Source: Photobacterium lipolyticum
GTDB taxonomy: Bacteria; Pseudomonadota; Gammaproteobacteria; Enterobacterales; Vibrionaceae
Reading direction: 5' to 3'
Length of the DNA: 64,000 nucleotides
NCBI RefSeq assembly: GCF_003026475.1
Contig: NZ_PYMC01000010.1
Span: 1 to 64,000 of the forward strand
In this document: one piece after another, positions 52,437 through 61,510 of the stretch
Layout: each line of letters begins with the position of its first letter
Numbering within the stretch: position 1 is the first letter of the stretch
Position numbers and translations under genes: made by a program
Notes under the pieces: generated by a model
What the model was told of the DNA's origin: nothing
The model's input: only the letters and a program-made list of their open reading frames with translations
Databases searched by the model: none

Positions 52437-52555
52437 GCGCCGCTTAAATTTTCGCAGAGTGAAAAACTGACGGATTATATACTACTCTGAGCCCATGATT
52501 CCAATATGAATCATTCTCAGACCGCCCAATCGCATATATTAAGGCTCTGAACGGA

Positions 52556-54115
52556 TTAACTTTCCGCTTTTAGGTGGTGCGGGCGAATGCCCAGCAGTAC
52601 CACGGTCGCCAGATAAACTGTCGCACCCAACGCAATCATCCCGGTCAACCACAAAGCCCGGGAACTCAGTGGCCAAGCCAGCCACTGCTCCATCGCCGGG
52701 AGTATCCATAGCAAAGCTGTAACCATCATCACACCGGCCACCGCCAAGCGCAGTACAAACATCAGGGTGGTTTTCGATACCCGATAGACATTTGCACGGT
52801 GCAAACCCCGATAGAGCAAGGCAGCATTGACTAACGCTGACAGCGCGGTGGCCATCGCCAGCCCAATATAGCCATAGAAATAAGCAAAGATGGCGTTAAA
52901 CACCATATTCGTGAGCATGGCGATAATGCCGTAACGAACGGGCGTCCTGGTATCCTGTCGGGCGTAATATCCCGGGGCCAGCACCTTAATCAACATAAAG
53001 TTCAGCAGGCCAGAGGCATAAGCCAACAATGACAACGAGGCTTGTTCGACATCCGCGGGCAAAAACTCGCCACGCATAAATAACACCATCAGCATCGGCT
53101 TCGCTAATACCATCAGGCCCAGCATAGCCGGAATTCCTAGCAACAGCACCATGCGCACCCCCCAATCCATCGTATGGGCAAAGTGCTCGCTGGTTTGTTC
53201 GACATGTTTACGTGACAAGGCCGGCAAAATCACCGTGGCAATCGCAATACCAAACAGACCGAGAGGAAACTCCAGCAACCGATCAGAATAGTACAGCCAG
53301 CTGATCGACCCCGTTGCCAGGAAGCTGGCGATAAAGGTATCAAACAGCAGGTTGATTTGACTGACTGACACCCCAAACAGCGCCGGGATCATCAGGGTAC
53401 GTATTTTTACCACGCCTGGGTCATTCCAGCCCCATCGTGGTTTTACCAGCATCCCTGCTTTGGCGAGGAAAGGCAGCTGGAACAAAAACTGGATTAAACC
53501 ACCTAACAGAACCCCGATGGCCAAGCCAATTTCGGGTTGATCCAGGTTCGGTGAGACAAACCAGGCACAGCTAATGATCGCCACATTCAGGAACACCGGC
53601 GTAAAAGAGGAGACGGCAAATTTACCCAGGGTGTTTAAAATGGCGCCTGATAGTGCGACAAAGGTAATAAACCACAGATAAGGAAAGGTGATCTTTAATA
53701 GCAAGCTGGCTAATTCAAACTTTGGTGCCGAAGGGCCGTCATTTAACCAGTCGATAAACCACCCGGCACCGAACAGAGCCGTCACAATACCCGATCCTAA
53801 AATGCCCAGCAGAGTCACTATCGTAACAATCACTCCAAGGGTACCGGATGCGCGCGCAATCAACTGACGGATCTTATCTCGGTCTTCTGCAGCATGATAT
53901 TCTGTCAAAACAGGAACAAACGCTTGAGAGAAAGCACCTTCGGCAAACAGTCGGCGTAAAAAGTTCGGGATCTTGTTGGCAAAGATGAAAACATCGGCCG
54001 TAGCCCCCGCCCCCATTAGGTTCGCCACCACGACATCTCGTACTAAACCGAGCACTCTAGAGACCAATGTCATGGTGCTAACTATCAGTCCAGAGCGTAA
54101 AAGACGCTTACTCAC
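52556..54115 (-). CDS. murJ: Lipid II flippase MurJ
   Basis: A 519-aa MOP-family membrane protein with about 14 helices that moves lipid II across the inner membrane for peptidoglycan synthesis. The N-terminus GLVRDVVVANLMGAG, the motif NFLRRLFAEGAFSQAFVPV and ISWLYYSDRLLEFPLGLFG are diagnostic. It is divergent from rpsT, as in related genomes. Confidence 0.97.
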   Translation of the reverse strand: MSKRLLRSGLIVSTMTLVSRVLGLVRDVVVANLMGAGATADVFIFANKIPNFLRRLFAEGAFSQAFVPVLTEYHAAEDRDKIRQLIARASGTLGVIVTIVTLLGILGSGIVTALFGAGWFIDWLNDGPSAPKFELASLLLKITFPYLWFITFVALSGAILNTLGKFAVSSFTPVFLNVAIISCAWFVSPNLDQPEIGLAIGVLLGGLIQFLFQLPFLAKAGMLVKPRWGWNDPGVVKIRTLMIPALFGVSVSQINLLFDTFIASFLATGSISWLYYSDRLLEFPLGLFGIAIATVILPALSRKHVEQTSEHFAHTMDWGVRMVLLLGIPAMLGLMVLAKPMLMVLFMRGEFLPADVEQASLSLLAYASGLLNFMLIKVLAPGYYARQDTRTPVRYGIIAMLTNMVFNAIFAYFYGYIGLAMATALSALVNAALLYRGLHRANVYRVSKTTLMFVLRLAVAGVMMVTALLWILPAMEQWLAWPLSSRALWLTGMIALGATVYLATVVLLGIRPHHLKAES

Positions 54116-54248
54116 AAAAAAAACCTCATAAAGATGGCCCAGAAAGGTGTCTTCCAGACCTAAATGCTGGTAAAATCTGCCGCCATATTAACCGTGTTAA
54201 TCCGCAAGTGCCAACTAGATTGGTTAGGCGGATATTTGCACAAATCAT

Positions 54249-54277
54249 TTGACAAGATTCGGTTAAGCAGGCATAGT
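54249..54277 (+). promoter_or_regulatory. rpsT promoter
   Basis: TTGACA, 17-base spacer, CATAGT. A GC-rich CCTCGGCC just after the -10 resembles the discriminator of stringently controlled ribosomal promoters. Confidence 0.7.
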
Positions 54278-54323
54278 CCTCGGCCTTAAATTGTCACCGT
54301 ACCAAGATTTGGGAGTTACACCC

Positions 54324-54584
54324 TTGGCAAATATCAAATCTGCTAAGAAACGTGCTATCACTTCAGAAAAACGCCGCCAGCACAACGCTAGCCGCCGTTC
54401 TATGATGCGCACTTTCTTCAAAAAAGTTATTGCTGCTATTGAAGCTGGCGAGAAAGAGAATGCAACTAAAGCATTCGCTGACATGCAACCTGTTTTGGAT
54501 CGTATGGCTACTAAAGGCCTAATCCACAAAAACAAAGCTGCACGTGATAAAGCTCGTCTAGCTGCTAAAATCAAAGCTCTTTAA
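54324..54584 (+). CDS. rpsT: 30S ribosomal protein S20
   Basis: An 86-aa protein, very basic, with [20 protein letters not shown] at the start and [15 protein letters not shown] near the end. The start is TTG (54324), preceded by GGGAG; E. coli rpsT also uses UUG, which is part of its autoregulation. No ATG fits. Confidence 0.97.
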   Translation: MANIKSAKKRAITSEKRRQHNASRRSMMRTFFKKVIAAIEAGEKENATKAFADMQPVLDRMATKGLIHKNKAARDKARLAAKIKAL

Positions 54585-54607
54585 TTTTAAGAGTTATGAT
54601 TAAGCAC

Positions 54608-54636
54608 AAAAAAACCGGCATCAGCCGGTTTTTTTA
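54608..54636 (+). terminator. Terminator of rpsT
   Basis: AAAAACCGGC–ATCA–GCCGGTTTTT, 25 bases past the stop. Confidence 0.92.
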
Positions 54637-54688
54637 TATCTGTAAAGTGCTGATAGCCTTTCAACAAACCATGTATACCCAAACGGCC

Positions 54689-54988
54689 CTAGTCTTTACC
54701 ACAGTACATATTATGCAGCAGCTGAATCATCGCCCTGACTTCATCGCTCTTGAGGCGATAAAAGACCGTCTGTGCTTCCTTCCGGGTTTCCACTAACCCA
54801 TCTCGCCTTAACCACGCCAAATGCTGAGATAATGCAGACTGGCTTAAGCCAAGTTTCTCACTCATCATCCCCACCGACATTTCCCCTTCAAGCAAATAGC
54901 AAAGAATGAATAAACGTCGCTCATTGGCCATGGCTTTTAGTAAAACTACAGCTTCGGGCGCATTTTTCTCCATCTGTTGCAGATCCAT
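54689..54988 (-). CDS. hlyU: ArsR-family winged-helix regulator HlyU
   Basis: A 99-aa regulator. LLKAMANERRL and the helix-turn-helix LSQSALSQHLAWLRRDGLVETRKEAQTVFY match Vibrio HlyU closely. HlyU relieves H-NS silencing of hemolysin/RTX genes in Vibrio and has redox-sensitive cysteines; one Cys lies in LFILCYLLEG and one in NMYCGKD. ATG at 54988 is chosen with GTGAGAGT upstream; a TTG six codons earlier is the alternative. It lies between rpsT and nhaR as in V. cholerae. Confidence 0.92.
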   Translation of the reverse strand: MDLQQMEKNAPEAVVLLKAMANERRLFILCYLLEGEMSVGMMSEKLGLSQSALSQHLAWLRRDGLVETRKEAQTVFYRLKSDEVRAMIQLLHNMYCGKD

Positions 54989-55096
54989 ACTCTCACTGCC
55001 AATCAACTTAAGTTAATGCTAATATACTTGTTTTAAATCGGTTTTACTAGCTATGAAAGAAGAAATAAAAACATTCCAATCAAACCTTTGGTAACA

Positions 55097-55984
55097 CTAT
55101 TTAAACAACCGCCTAAAGTCAGCCTCACAGATTTTTTTCACAGCCGGATGCATAATCATCCGTTCTGCAAAGATGACATAATACTCTTCTTTAATTTCTT
55201 CAACGCGTTTCACTTCACGAATGGTATTAGACTCTTCAATCTCGTCCGCATAAATAGAGGGCGCAACAAACATCGAGTGATGGTAAGAGCCAAATGCTTT
55301 CATTAATGCGGCATCATCAAATTCACCGAGAATATTTGGTGTGATCCCTTGCTGATCAAACCATTGATGCAACTTTCGCCCCATGGCAGTACGCCTGCCT
55401 GGTACCAGCAATTTATAATCTTCGATGCAGGCCGGAAAATTCAATGGCTTCGCCGGCACTGAACAAAAAAAGCTCATGCTCGACTCTCCCAGCTTTTTAC
55501 TATACAAACCGGGGCTTTGTGCTGAATCTACCGGACAATCAGAGAGGATCATATCCAGCTTGTGCTGTGACAGCTGCTCTAGCAGCATCTCGTGGGTCGA
55601 TTCATAGCAACGTAAGTGAATACGCGCATCATCGGGTATCCCCTCCAGCAAGACTTTACTCACCAGCCGCTTGGAGAGTGCATCTGCCACCCCGACTTCT
55701 AACAGTTGATTCTCGCGCTGGGTATAGTTAACGATATCGAGCATCTCATAACTCAAATCAAACATCTTATCGGCATACTTAAATACCAGCTGTCCGAGCT
55801 CTGTCGGCTCGATATTACGACCAACCCGCTTGGTCAGCTTACCTTTAAGTCGCTCTTCTAAGGTGCGGATCTGCCCCGTTACGGTTTGTGGTGCCAAAAA
55901 CAGGGCATCCGCAGCTTTGGTCACTGAACCTTGCTTGCAGACCATCCAGAAGTAGTAAAGGTGGTTATAATTCAGGTGGGACAT
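55097..55984 (-). CDS. nhaR: LysR-type regulator NhaR
   Basis: A 295-aa LysR activator. The N-terminal winged helix has [30 protein letters not shown], distinctive of NhaR; an effector-binding domain follows. NhaR activates nhaA in response to Na+. Order nhaA–(small ORF)–nhaR on the same strand supports co-control. Confidence 0.94.
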   Translation of the reverse strand: MSHLNYNHLYYFWMVCKQGSVTKAADALFLAPQTVTGQIRTLEERLKGKLTKRVGRNIEPTELGQLVFKYADKMFDLSYEMLDIVNYTQRENQLLEVGVADALSKRLVSKVLLEGIPDDARIHLRCYESTHEMLLEQLSQHKLDMILSDCPVDSAQSPGLYSKKLGESSMSFFCSVPAKPLNFPACIEDYKLLVPGRRTAMGRKLHQWFDQQGITPNILGEFDDAALMKAFGSYHHSMFVAPSIYADEIEESNTIREVKRVEEIKEEYYVIFAERMIMHPAVKKICEADFRRLFK

Positions 55985-56003
55985 TCAGTCTCATTCTTAT
56001 AAA

Positions 56004-56046
56004 TAAAAAAACCCCAGAACGCAGCTTACGCTGAGCATCCGGGGCC
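56004..56046 (-). terminator. Terminator between the small periplasmic gene and nhaR
   Basis: Minus-strand GGCCCCGGATGCTCAGCG…CTGGGGTTTTTTT: arms CCCC/GGGG outside and CAGC/GCTG inside, then seven T. It separates nhaA and the small ORF from nhaR. Confidence 0.8.
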
Positions 56047-56085
56047 TTCAATATTTTTCATATTTAGAACAAGATCTAATGGGGG

Positions 56086-56352
56086 TTAATTTTCCATTTG
56101 AACCGATTTTTTCTCCATCTGCACCGTTTTACGGTAACGCTCTCCTACCCGTTGCTCTAAAGCACGAGAGCGATATGGATCTTCCTGTTCAACCATGGCT
56201 GTGCTATCAACGGCTGCCTTTCCGTGGCTTAAGCCCGTTAAATAAGCCTGGCAAAGTTCTGTATTACTATTGTCGATACAACTGTCATAATCGTGCCCTG
56301 CATAGGCTGATGATGATGCCAGAATCACAATACTTAGAAGGTAACTCTTCAT
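56086..56352 (-). CDS. Small predicted periplasmic protein next to nhaA
   Basis: An 88-aa protein I do not recognise by function. It has a signal peptide (MKSYLLSIVILASSSAYA, cleavage expected before GHDYDS), two cysteines in DYDSCIDNSNTELCQAYLTGLSHG that could form a disulfide, and a basic/Glu-rich C-terminus with a repeated VQMEK/VQMEN. Its ATG abuts the nhaA stop codon, so it is co-transcribed with nhaA and may help in the same Na+/pH response; that role is inferred from position only. Confidence 0.75.
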   Translation of the reverse strand: MKSYLLSIVILASSSAYAGHDYDSCIDNSNTELCQAYLTGLSHGKAAVDSTAMVEQEDPYRSRALEQRVGERYRKTVQMEKKSVQMEN

Positions 56353-57531
56353 TTATGCCTCCGTTTCTGGCTGATACGTTTCTGCTTTTGACAGAACGCG
56401 ACTCAGTAAGAAGTAACCCACGACAGCTGCCATCGTTGATCCCAGCAAAATCCCCAAACGTGAGTAGGTGTTAAAATCAGCGGGTGCGCCAACAAAAGCT
56501 AGCGACGAGATAAAGATAGACATTGTAAAACCGATACCGCACAGCACTGATACCGCGAAGATATGATTTAGCCCAATACCATCAGGTAGTTTTGCCAGGC
56601 CGGTTTTTACCGCAATATAGCTTGCGGTGAAAATACCTAACGGCTTACCGATAAATAAGCCCATCGCGATACCAACCGGCAACATCGATGTCATGCTTTC
56701 CAGTGATACGCCTTCTAACGAGATCCCCGCATTTGCAAAAGCAAATAACGGCAAAATGAAGTAAGCGACATAAGGGTGCAATACATGCTCCAGGTGCTTG
56801 AGCGGCGAATGCTTGTCCGAATGTCCCTCTTTACCGTTTAATGGAATGGCAAAGCCCAGTACCACACCCGCTAATGTGGCATGTACGCCCGACTTCAATA
56901 CGCTGAACCACAGTACGGAGCCTACAATGAGGTACAAGGAGACTTTAGTGACATTCTTCGCGTTCATGACAAACAAGGTTGTGGTTGCAGCAAAAGCAAC
57001 CGCTAGCGCTATGGTTGACAGATCAGAACTATAGAACAGCGCAATGATCACGATAACGCCTAAGTCATCGATAATTGCCAGGGCTAACAAGAAGACTTTT
57101 AAGCTAACCGGCACACGGTTACCTAGCAACGCCATAACCCCAAGCGCAAATGCAATATCCGTCGCAGCTGGGATCGCCCAGCCCTGTATCGCGACCGGAT
57201 CGGCAAAGTTAAACGCAACATACACTAACGCTGGAGCAAGCATGCCTCCCACAGCGGCAATCGCCGGGAAGATCGCTTTCTCTTTGGTGTTCAATGCGCC
57301 TTCAATAAGCTCACGTTTTACTTCCAGCCCAATCAGCATGAAGAAGATAGCCATCAAACCGTCATTAATCCAATGCTCAACGGATAGGCCCGCGACATAA
57401 GAATGCAGTGTGCCACTATAAAGATCTTGTAACGGAGAGTTAGCAATCAGCATTGCAACCATGGCTGCAATAATCAAAATGATGCCGCCTGCTGACTCTA
57501 ATTTAAGAAACTTACGAATAGTATCGGTCAT
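56353..57531 (-). CDS. nhaA: Na+/H+ antiporter NhaA
   Basis: A 392-aa inner-membrane antiporter that expels Na+/Li+ in exchange for H+. About 12 helices. The essential paired aspartates lie in [19 protein letters not shown], with [10 protein letters not shown] near the second discontinuous helix. AAGGAG precedes the ATG. nhaR lies downstream on the same strand. Confidence 0.96.
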   Translation of the reverse strand: MTDTIRKFLKLESAGGIILIIAAMVAMLIANSPLQDLYSGTLHSYVAGLSVEHWINDGLMAIFFMLIGLEVKRELIEGALNTKEKAIFPAIAAVGGMLAPALVYVAFNFADPVAIQGWAIPAATDIAFALGVMALLGNRVPVSLKVFLLALAIIDDLGVIVIIALFYSSDLSTIALAVAFAATTTLFVMNAKNVTKVSLYLIVGSVLWFSVLKSGVHATLAGVVLGFAIPLNGKEGHSDKHSPLKHLEHVLHPYVAYFILPLFAFANAGISLEGVSLESMTSMLPVGIAMGLFIGKPLGIFTASYIAVKTGLAKLPDGIGLNHIFAVSVLCGIGFTMSIFISSLAFVGAPADFNTYSRLGILLGSTMAAVVGYFLLSRVLSKAETYQPETEA

Positions 57532-58010
57532 TGACCGCCACTCCTTAACATAACAAACATGACTAAATACTAATGAAACTAGTCTAATCGCCCGCAGGCA
57601 TGACCGATAATCGTTTGTTTAGTGCAAAAACCTCGGTAAAACCGAGCTATTATCAACCTAACCAAGCAATATCCGCATAAAAAATTTATAGAACAAAATA
57701 ATTACCCGCTGTTTTACTGAAAAATTCATAATAACTGAAAACTTTTACTATTTTTTTATTGCAAGCCGCAGAACCCACACTTAAGGAGCCCAGTCAAAAA
57801 AACAAAAAAGATGCTGGTAAAACAAACAATTATCATCCCAACATATAACCCAAGCCAGAACTAAGCCACTCCCCGTCAAATCACAGAATAGGTACAAAAT
57901 TCCTTTATGACAGTCAGTGTCATATTTCTGAAATATTCGCCATCTACCATCGCCTCAGATTTCAATAAAATGACACCTAAACGACATACTATTGTCATGG
58001 AGAAATGATT
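57532..58010. promoter_or_regulatory. Divergent nhaA–nptA intergenic region with Pho-box-like sites and an nhaA leader hairpin
   Basis: 480 bases with no gene. Toward nhaA, CTCGGT–AAA–ACCGAG (57632–57646) on the minus strand is followed by GTTTTTG, a terminator-like leader hairpin 100 bases before nhaA. Toward nptA, GTGTCAT-ATTT-CTGAAAT (57917–57934) and, on the opposite strand, ATGTCGT-TTAG-GTGTCAT (57987–57970) resemble the PhoB box (two CTGTCAT words 4 bases apart). A further TTGTCAT is at 57992. The middle is AT-rich with no other clear signal. Confidence 0.5.
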
Positions 58011-59153
58011 ATGACTACCCAAGCCACGACAGCTGAACCAATAAACAGCTCTATGCGTTGGGTCCGCTGGGCAAACCTGGCGTTCATGCTTTATGTACTG
58101 CTCGTTGCTGTCTCTATGGTCAGCAGCGGATTCAAATGGTCTGTAGGTGAACAAGCTAAAACCTTATTTGAATTTGCATCCCATCCGATAGCTGGCCTGA
58201 TGATTGGCCTGGTGGCGACATCGCTGATTCAATCGTCCAGTACTGTGACCTCTATCATTGTCGGCCTCGTGGCTGGAGGCTTGCCGGTAGAAACGGCGAT
58301 TCCAATGGTAATGGGTGCCAACATCGGTACAACCCTGACCAACACTCTTGTAAGTTTAGGTCATGCTCGCTGTAAAACAGAATTCCGCCGTGCATTTGCC
58401 AGTGCAACCGTGCATGATTTCTTTAACTTGCTGGCGGTTTTAATCTTCCTGCCGCTGGAGATGATGTTTGGCCTGCTAGATAAAGTCTCTTCATGGTTAG
58501 TCTCGCCAATGCTGGATGCGGGTGATATGAGCATGAAGGGTATGAACTTTATGAAACCATTGACCAAGCCTGCAGTTGAAATCGTAAAAGGCCCGCTAGA
58601 AGCGATGGGCAATATGGGCGGCGTCGTACTTATCTTTATCGGTATTGCACTTATCTTCATCGCAATCAGCGCAATGGGTAAGCTGATGCGTAGCCTGATG
58701 GTAGGACGTGCGCGTGATATCTTAAAGAGCGCAATTGGCCGCGGTCCGCTACACGGTATCGCATCAGGTACTGTTGTGACGATTCTGGTTCAATCTTCTT
58801 CAACAACCACCAGCCTGATGGTACCGCTAGTGGGTACCGGTGTCCTGAAAGTACGCGATGTCTACCCATTCACATTGGGTGCCAACATCGGTACGTGTAT
58901 CACGGCGCTACTGGCAGCAACCGCGATCTCTGGTGACAACGCAGTCTTTGCGCTGCAGATTGCCCTAGTTCACTTGTCATTTAACGTAATGGCAACACTG
59001 CTAATCTTCGGCATCCCTGTACTGCGTGAGCTTCCACTGAAAGGCGCATTCTTCTTAGGCGAACTGGCGACGAAGAGCAAAACAGCCGTTGCTGGTTACA
59101 TTGGCCTCGTCTTTGTTGTGATTCCGAGTTCTATCCTGGCGTTCACGGTTTAA
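58011..59153 (+). CDS. nptA: Na+/phosphate symporter NptA
   Basis: A 380-aa Na/Pi-cotransporter-family (PNaS) membrane protein with the typical internal duplication, each half carrying a QSSS motif (LIQSSSTVTSIIVGL and LVQSSSTTTSLMVPL) followed by GANIGT. No C-terminal PhoU domain. The ATG at 58011 has GGAG eight bases upstream; an ATG two codons earlier is too close to it. V. cholerae has nptA at the same place by nhaR and thyA. Confidence 0.93.
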   Translation: MTTQATTAEPINSSMRWVRWANLAFMLYVLLVAVSMVSSGFKWSVGEQAKTLFEFASHPIAGLMIGLVATSLIQSSSTVTSIIVGLVAGGLPVETAIPMVMGANIGTTLTNTLVSLGHARCKTEFRRAFASATVHDFFNLLAVLIFLPLEMMFGLLDKVSSWLVSPMLDAGDMSMKGMNFMKPLTKPAVEIVKGPLEAMGNMGGVVLIFIGIALIFIAISAMGKLMRSLMVGRARDILKSAIGRGPLHGIASGTVVTILVQSSSTTTSLMVPLVGTGVLKVRDVYPFTLGANIGTCITALLAATAISGDNAVFALQIALVHLSFNVMATLLIFGIPVLRELPLKGAFFLGELATKSKTAVAGYIGLVFVVIPSSILAFTV

Positions 59154-59184
59154 TAAACTAACGCCTGACGTATCGCTCAGAAAT

Positions 59185-59235
59185 AAAAAAAGCCCCGCGC
59201 ATTCTCTGATTCTCAGAGAGGCGCGGGGCTTTTTG
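59185..59235. terminator. Bidirectional terminator between nptA and thyA remnant
   Basis: Long hairpin with outer arms AAAAAGCCCCGCGC/GCGCGGGGCTTTTT and an inner stem CTCTGA/TCAGAG. Confidence 0.93.
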
Positions 59236-59268
59236 CTTTATTGGCTTTTATTTAACAAATACAATTAA

Positions 59269-59675
59269 TTACACAGAAAATGGATATTTAATCGGTTCAT
59301 GGTGCTCATAACCGACCACTTCAAAATCATCCATCGTTACCCAGGTTTCCAGATCTTCCAGGCTCTTAATCTCCGGATTGATCATTAGCTGCGGAGACTT
59401 AAACGGCTCACGCTTAAGCTGTACATCACGCATCAGATCCAGCTGATCCTCATAGATATGGGCATTAATGATCTTGTGATAAGCCTGACCGGGTTTGTTA
59501 CCCGTGATTTGTGCCATCAGCGCCAGCAGCGTGTAGACTTGGATCTGGTTGAAATTCAGCCCCAACGGGACGTCACACGAACGCTGGTAGCTCGTCAGAT
59601 ACAACGTATCACCCAGCAAAGAAAAGGTATGAGTGTGCATACAGGGGCGCAAACAGCCCATATCAAATTCTCCCG
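59269..59675 (-). pseudogene. thyA: Thymidylate synthase, 3' half (thyA interrupted)
   Basis: The C-terminal ~134 residues of Thy[15 protein letters not shown] with the catalytic Cys, [31 protein letters not shown] and the terminal YPFSV. Full-length Vibrio ThyA is about 283 aa, so roughly the first 150 residues are missing. Homology stops at the GEF codons (about 59673) and an in-frame TAG lies at 59686–59688. DNA beyond is unrelated and leads into a recombinase gene. The fragment has a chance GGGAGA before an ATG at 59661 but would lack the folate-binding half, so it should not be active unless the far end of the element restores the gene. Confidence 0.9.
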
Positions 59676-59818
59676 TAAGGGAGATCTAGATTTGTTTACG
59701 AGTTACAAAAACAGACCTAATAAATTGGGTCACTTTTATAGCTTGTAGATATGCATTGAATTTTTTTTGCATCAGGTTTAATATTAAAGGATACCATTAC
59801 TAATTACGAGTAAAGCGC
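59676..59818 (+). other. Left end of the integrated element (candidate attachment region)
   Basis: Junction of thyA and foreign DNA. An inverted repeat TCTCCC–GTAA–GGGAGA spans the boundary (59669–59684). Two near-identical direct repeats TTACGAGTTA (59696–59705) and TTACGAGTAA (59804–59813) lie 108 bases apart and could be recombinase-binding sites. The region also carries the recombinase promoter, with only a weak GAG before its ATG. Confidence 0.55.
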
Positions 59819-61510
59819 ATGCAAGGCAGCCCCTGGTATCAGATCGTTTGGATCTATGACAGTAACTTCGAAGGACGTGAATTCCCTTTGGTCTATCTGG
59901 CCAACGGTCGACCCGGCTATGTCATTAATCAATATATCTATGACTTGATGAAGCGAGAATTTAGCCATAGCAAGCTGGAACTGCATGTCCGCGCATTGTG
60001 TCACCTGTACGCATTTACTTGTGCTAAATATGGACTTCGACCTTTAACGGATGAAGAGTCTGCTTGGTTGGTTGCTGATTTTCTCGATGCAAAGCAGTTC
60101 GGTACTGATGCACAGTGTTCACGCAGGGCAAAGCGTTTTGAGTGGCTACATAATCTTGGCCTGCATTGGGAGCCATTGTTGTTCAGTAAACGTAAGCAGG
60201 GAAGTACATTGCGAGGGTATGCTGATGCTATCACCGAGTTCGATAAGTGGCAGCATGTCCACCATGGCGCAAATCGCCTCAGTCCCACCGAAACCCATTT
60301 CATGAGTGCTTGGGAGCGCTTTCAAGATTTTAAAAAACGCAAAGACTGGGACATGCTGCTTCACTTGGTCAAGTCTCACAAAGGAACTGTGGAGCAATAT
60401 CAATCCGCAGTACGTGAGCGTCTCGACGCGGCTGAAAAGCGAAGAGGTAAAGGCGGCGGCGTAAAAAAATCATTCCCGCCGAGTCGGATAGTGGAACTGG
60501 TTGATGAAGCTGCAACCAATGTTCGAGACAAGCTGCTGATATTGATGATGCTAGGTGGGAGCTTACGTCGCGCTGAGCCATTACATGTATTCCATTTCGA
60601 TGTCGAAGGAATGGACGGAATGGGTCAGGCCATGATCCGCTTGGCCGATCCAGAGCATGGCATGATCGAATGGATGGAAGATGGCAAGCAAGTGAGCGGC
60701 ACACGCAGTGAGTATTTCAAGCGTTATTGGGAAAAGCAGAATAGTGATATCCCCGAGACGCACCCTCTACGGTATCTGGCGCCACGAACCGAAATGGGGC
60801 GGCGAAACCAAGGAATGCACGCCGGATTTAAAGGGATGACATACAGTGGTGGTGAGCAGTTCTTAGACGGACGTGATTATGACATCCACTATATGTGGTG
60901 GTGTGATCCAAGGATTGGGGCCTATTGGTATGAGCTGTTTCTGGAATATGAAGAGACATACCTGAAAAACAACCCGTACACAGGCGAGCGCAATGTGCGC
61001 AAGAATCCACTTACCGGTGAATTCGAATCGGGACTTCCCCATCCCTGGCTATTTATCAAAATAGATCCCGAAGGCTATGGCGAGCCATTAACCGTGACTG
61101 CACTTAAGGCTATTTGGCGGCGGTTAAAACGAAAGCTTGGAGTTGATCATCGTCTTGGATGGCATAGTTTGCGACACTACTTTGGCTACTATTGTGCCAG
61201 CATACTGCAATTACCGATGGAAACCGTTCAGGTTCTCATGCATCACGCACAGCCTAGCTCTACTAACGTCTATTACCACCTGAGCAATGGCTCAGTACGT
61301 GAATCAATAACTACTGCCCAGCTTAAGGCGGCTGGACGCGAAGACCTACTTCCTTATGTGATACCAAAGGGCAGCCGAGTCCCCAAACTCCCTGACCATT
61401 GGTCAAACGACTATTACAAGCTTTATTTGCAACAAATCGAACTCAAGAAAGCCTTCCACGAAGAATTACCCGCAGTTGTGAAACAAGCCCTAGAGGATAA
61501 GTCTGAATGA
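59819..61510 (+). CDS. gmtY: Tyrosine recombinase, GmtY-like (Gamma-Mobile-Trio)
   Basis: A 563-aa predicted DNA recombinase. The catalytic core is visible: first Arg in GGSLRRAEPLHV (residues ~250), HxxR in WHSLRHYFGYY (H449, R452), second His in LMHHAQPSSTN and Tyr in NVYYHLS (near 488). The N-terminal ~230 residues hold SAM-like helical DNA-binding structure. Length, extended spacer between the two arginines, and overlap (ATGA) with a very large partner gene match GmtY as described for Gamma-Mobile-Trio islands in Vibrio. It points away from the thyA remnant, at the very edge of the element, as an integrase should. Confidence 0.8.
   Translation: MQGSPWYQIVWIYDSNFEGREFPLVYLANGRPGYVINQYIYDLMKREFSHSKLELHVRALCHLYAFTCAKYGLRPLTDEESAWLVADFLDAKQFGTDAQCSRRAKRFEWLHNLGLHWEPLLFSKRKQGSTLRGYADAITEFDKWQHVHHGANRLSPTETHFMSAWERFQDFKKRKDWDMLLHLVKSHKGTVEQYQSAVRERLDAAEKRRGKGGGVKKSFPPSRIVELVDEAATNVRDKLLILMMLGGSLRRAEPLHVFHFDVEGMDGMGQAMIRLADPEHGMIEWMEDGKQVSGTRSEYFKRYWEKQNSDIPETHPLRYLAPRTEMGRRNQGMHAGFKGMTYSGGEQFLDGRDYDIHYMWWCDPRIGAYWYELFLEYEETYLKNNPYTGERNVRKNPLTGEFESGLPHPWLFIKIDPEGYGEPLTVTALKAIWRRLKRKLGVDHRLGWHSLRHYFGYYCASILQLPMETVQVLMHHAQPSSTNVYYHLSNGSVRESITTAQLKAAGREDLLPYVIPKGSRVPKLPDHWSNDYYKLYLQQIELKKAFHEELPAVVKQALEDKSE

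Noticed and set aside
59269-59661. A complete small thyA-like gene
   Set aside because: It is exactly the C-terminal half of ThyA; the folate- and phosphate-binding N-terminal half is absent, so it is a remnant.
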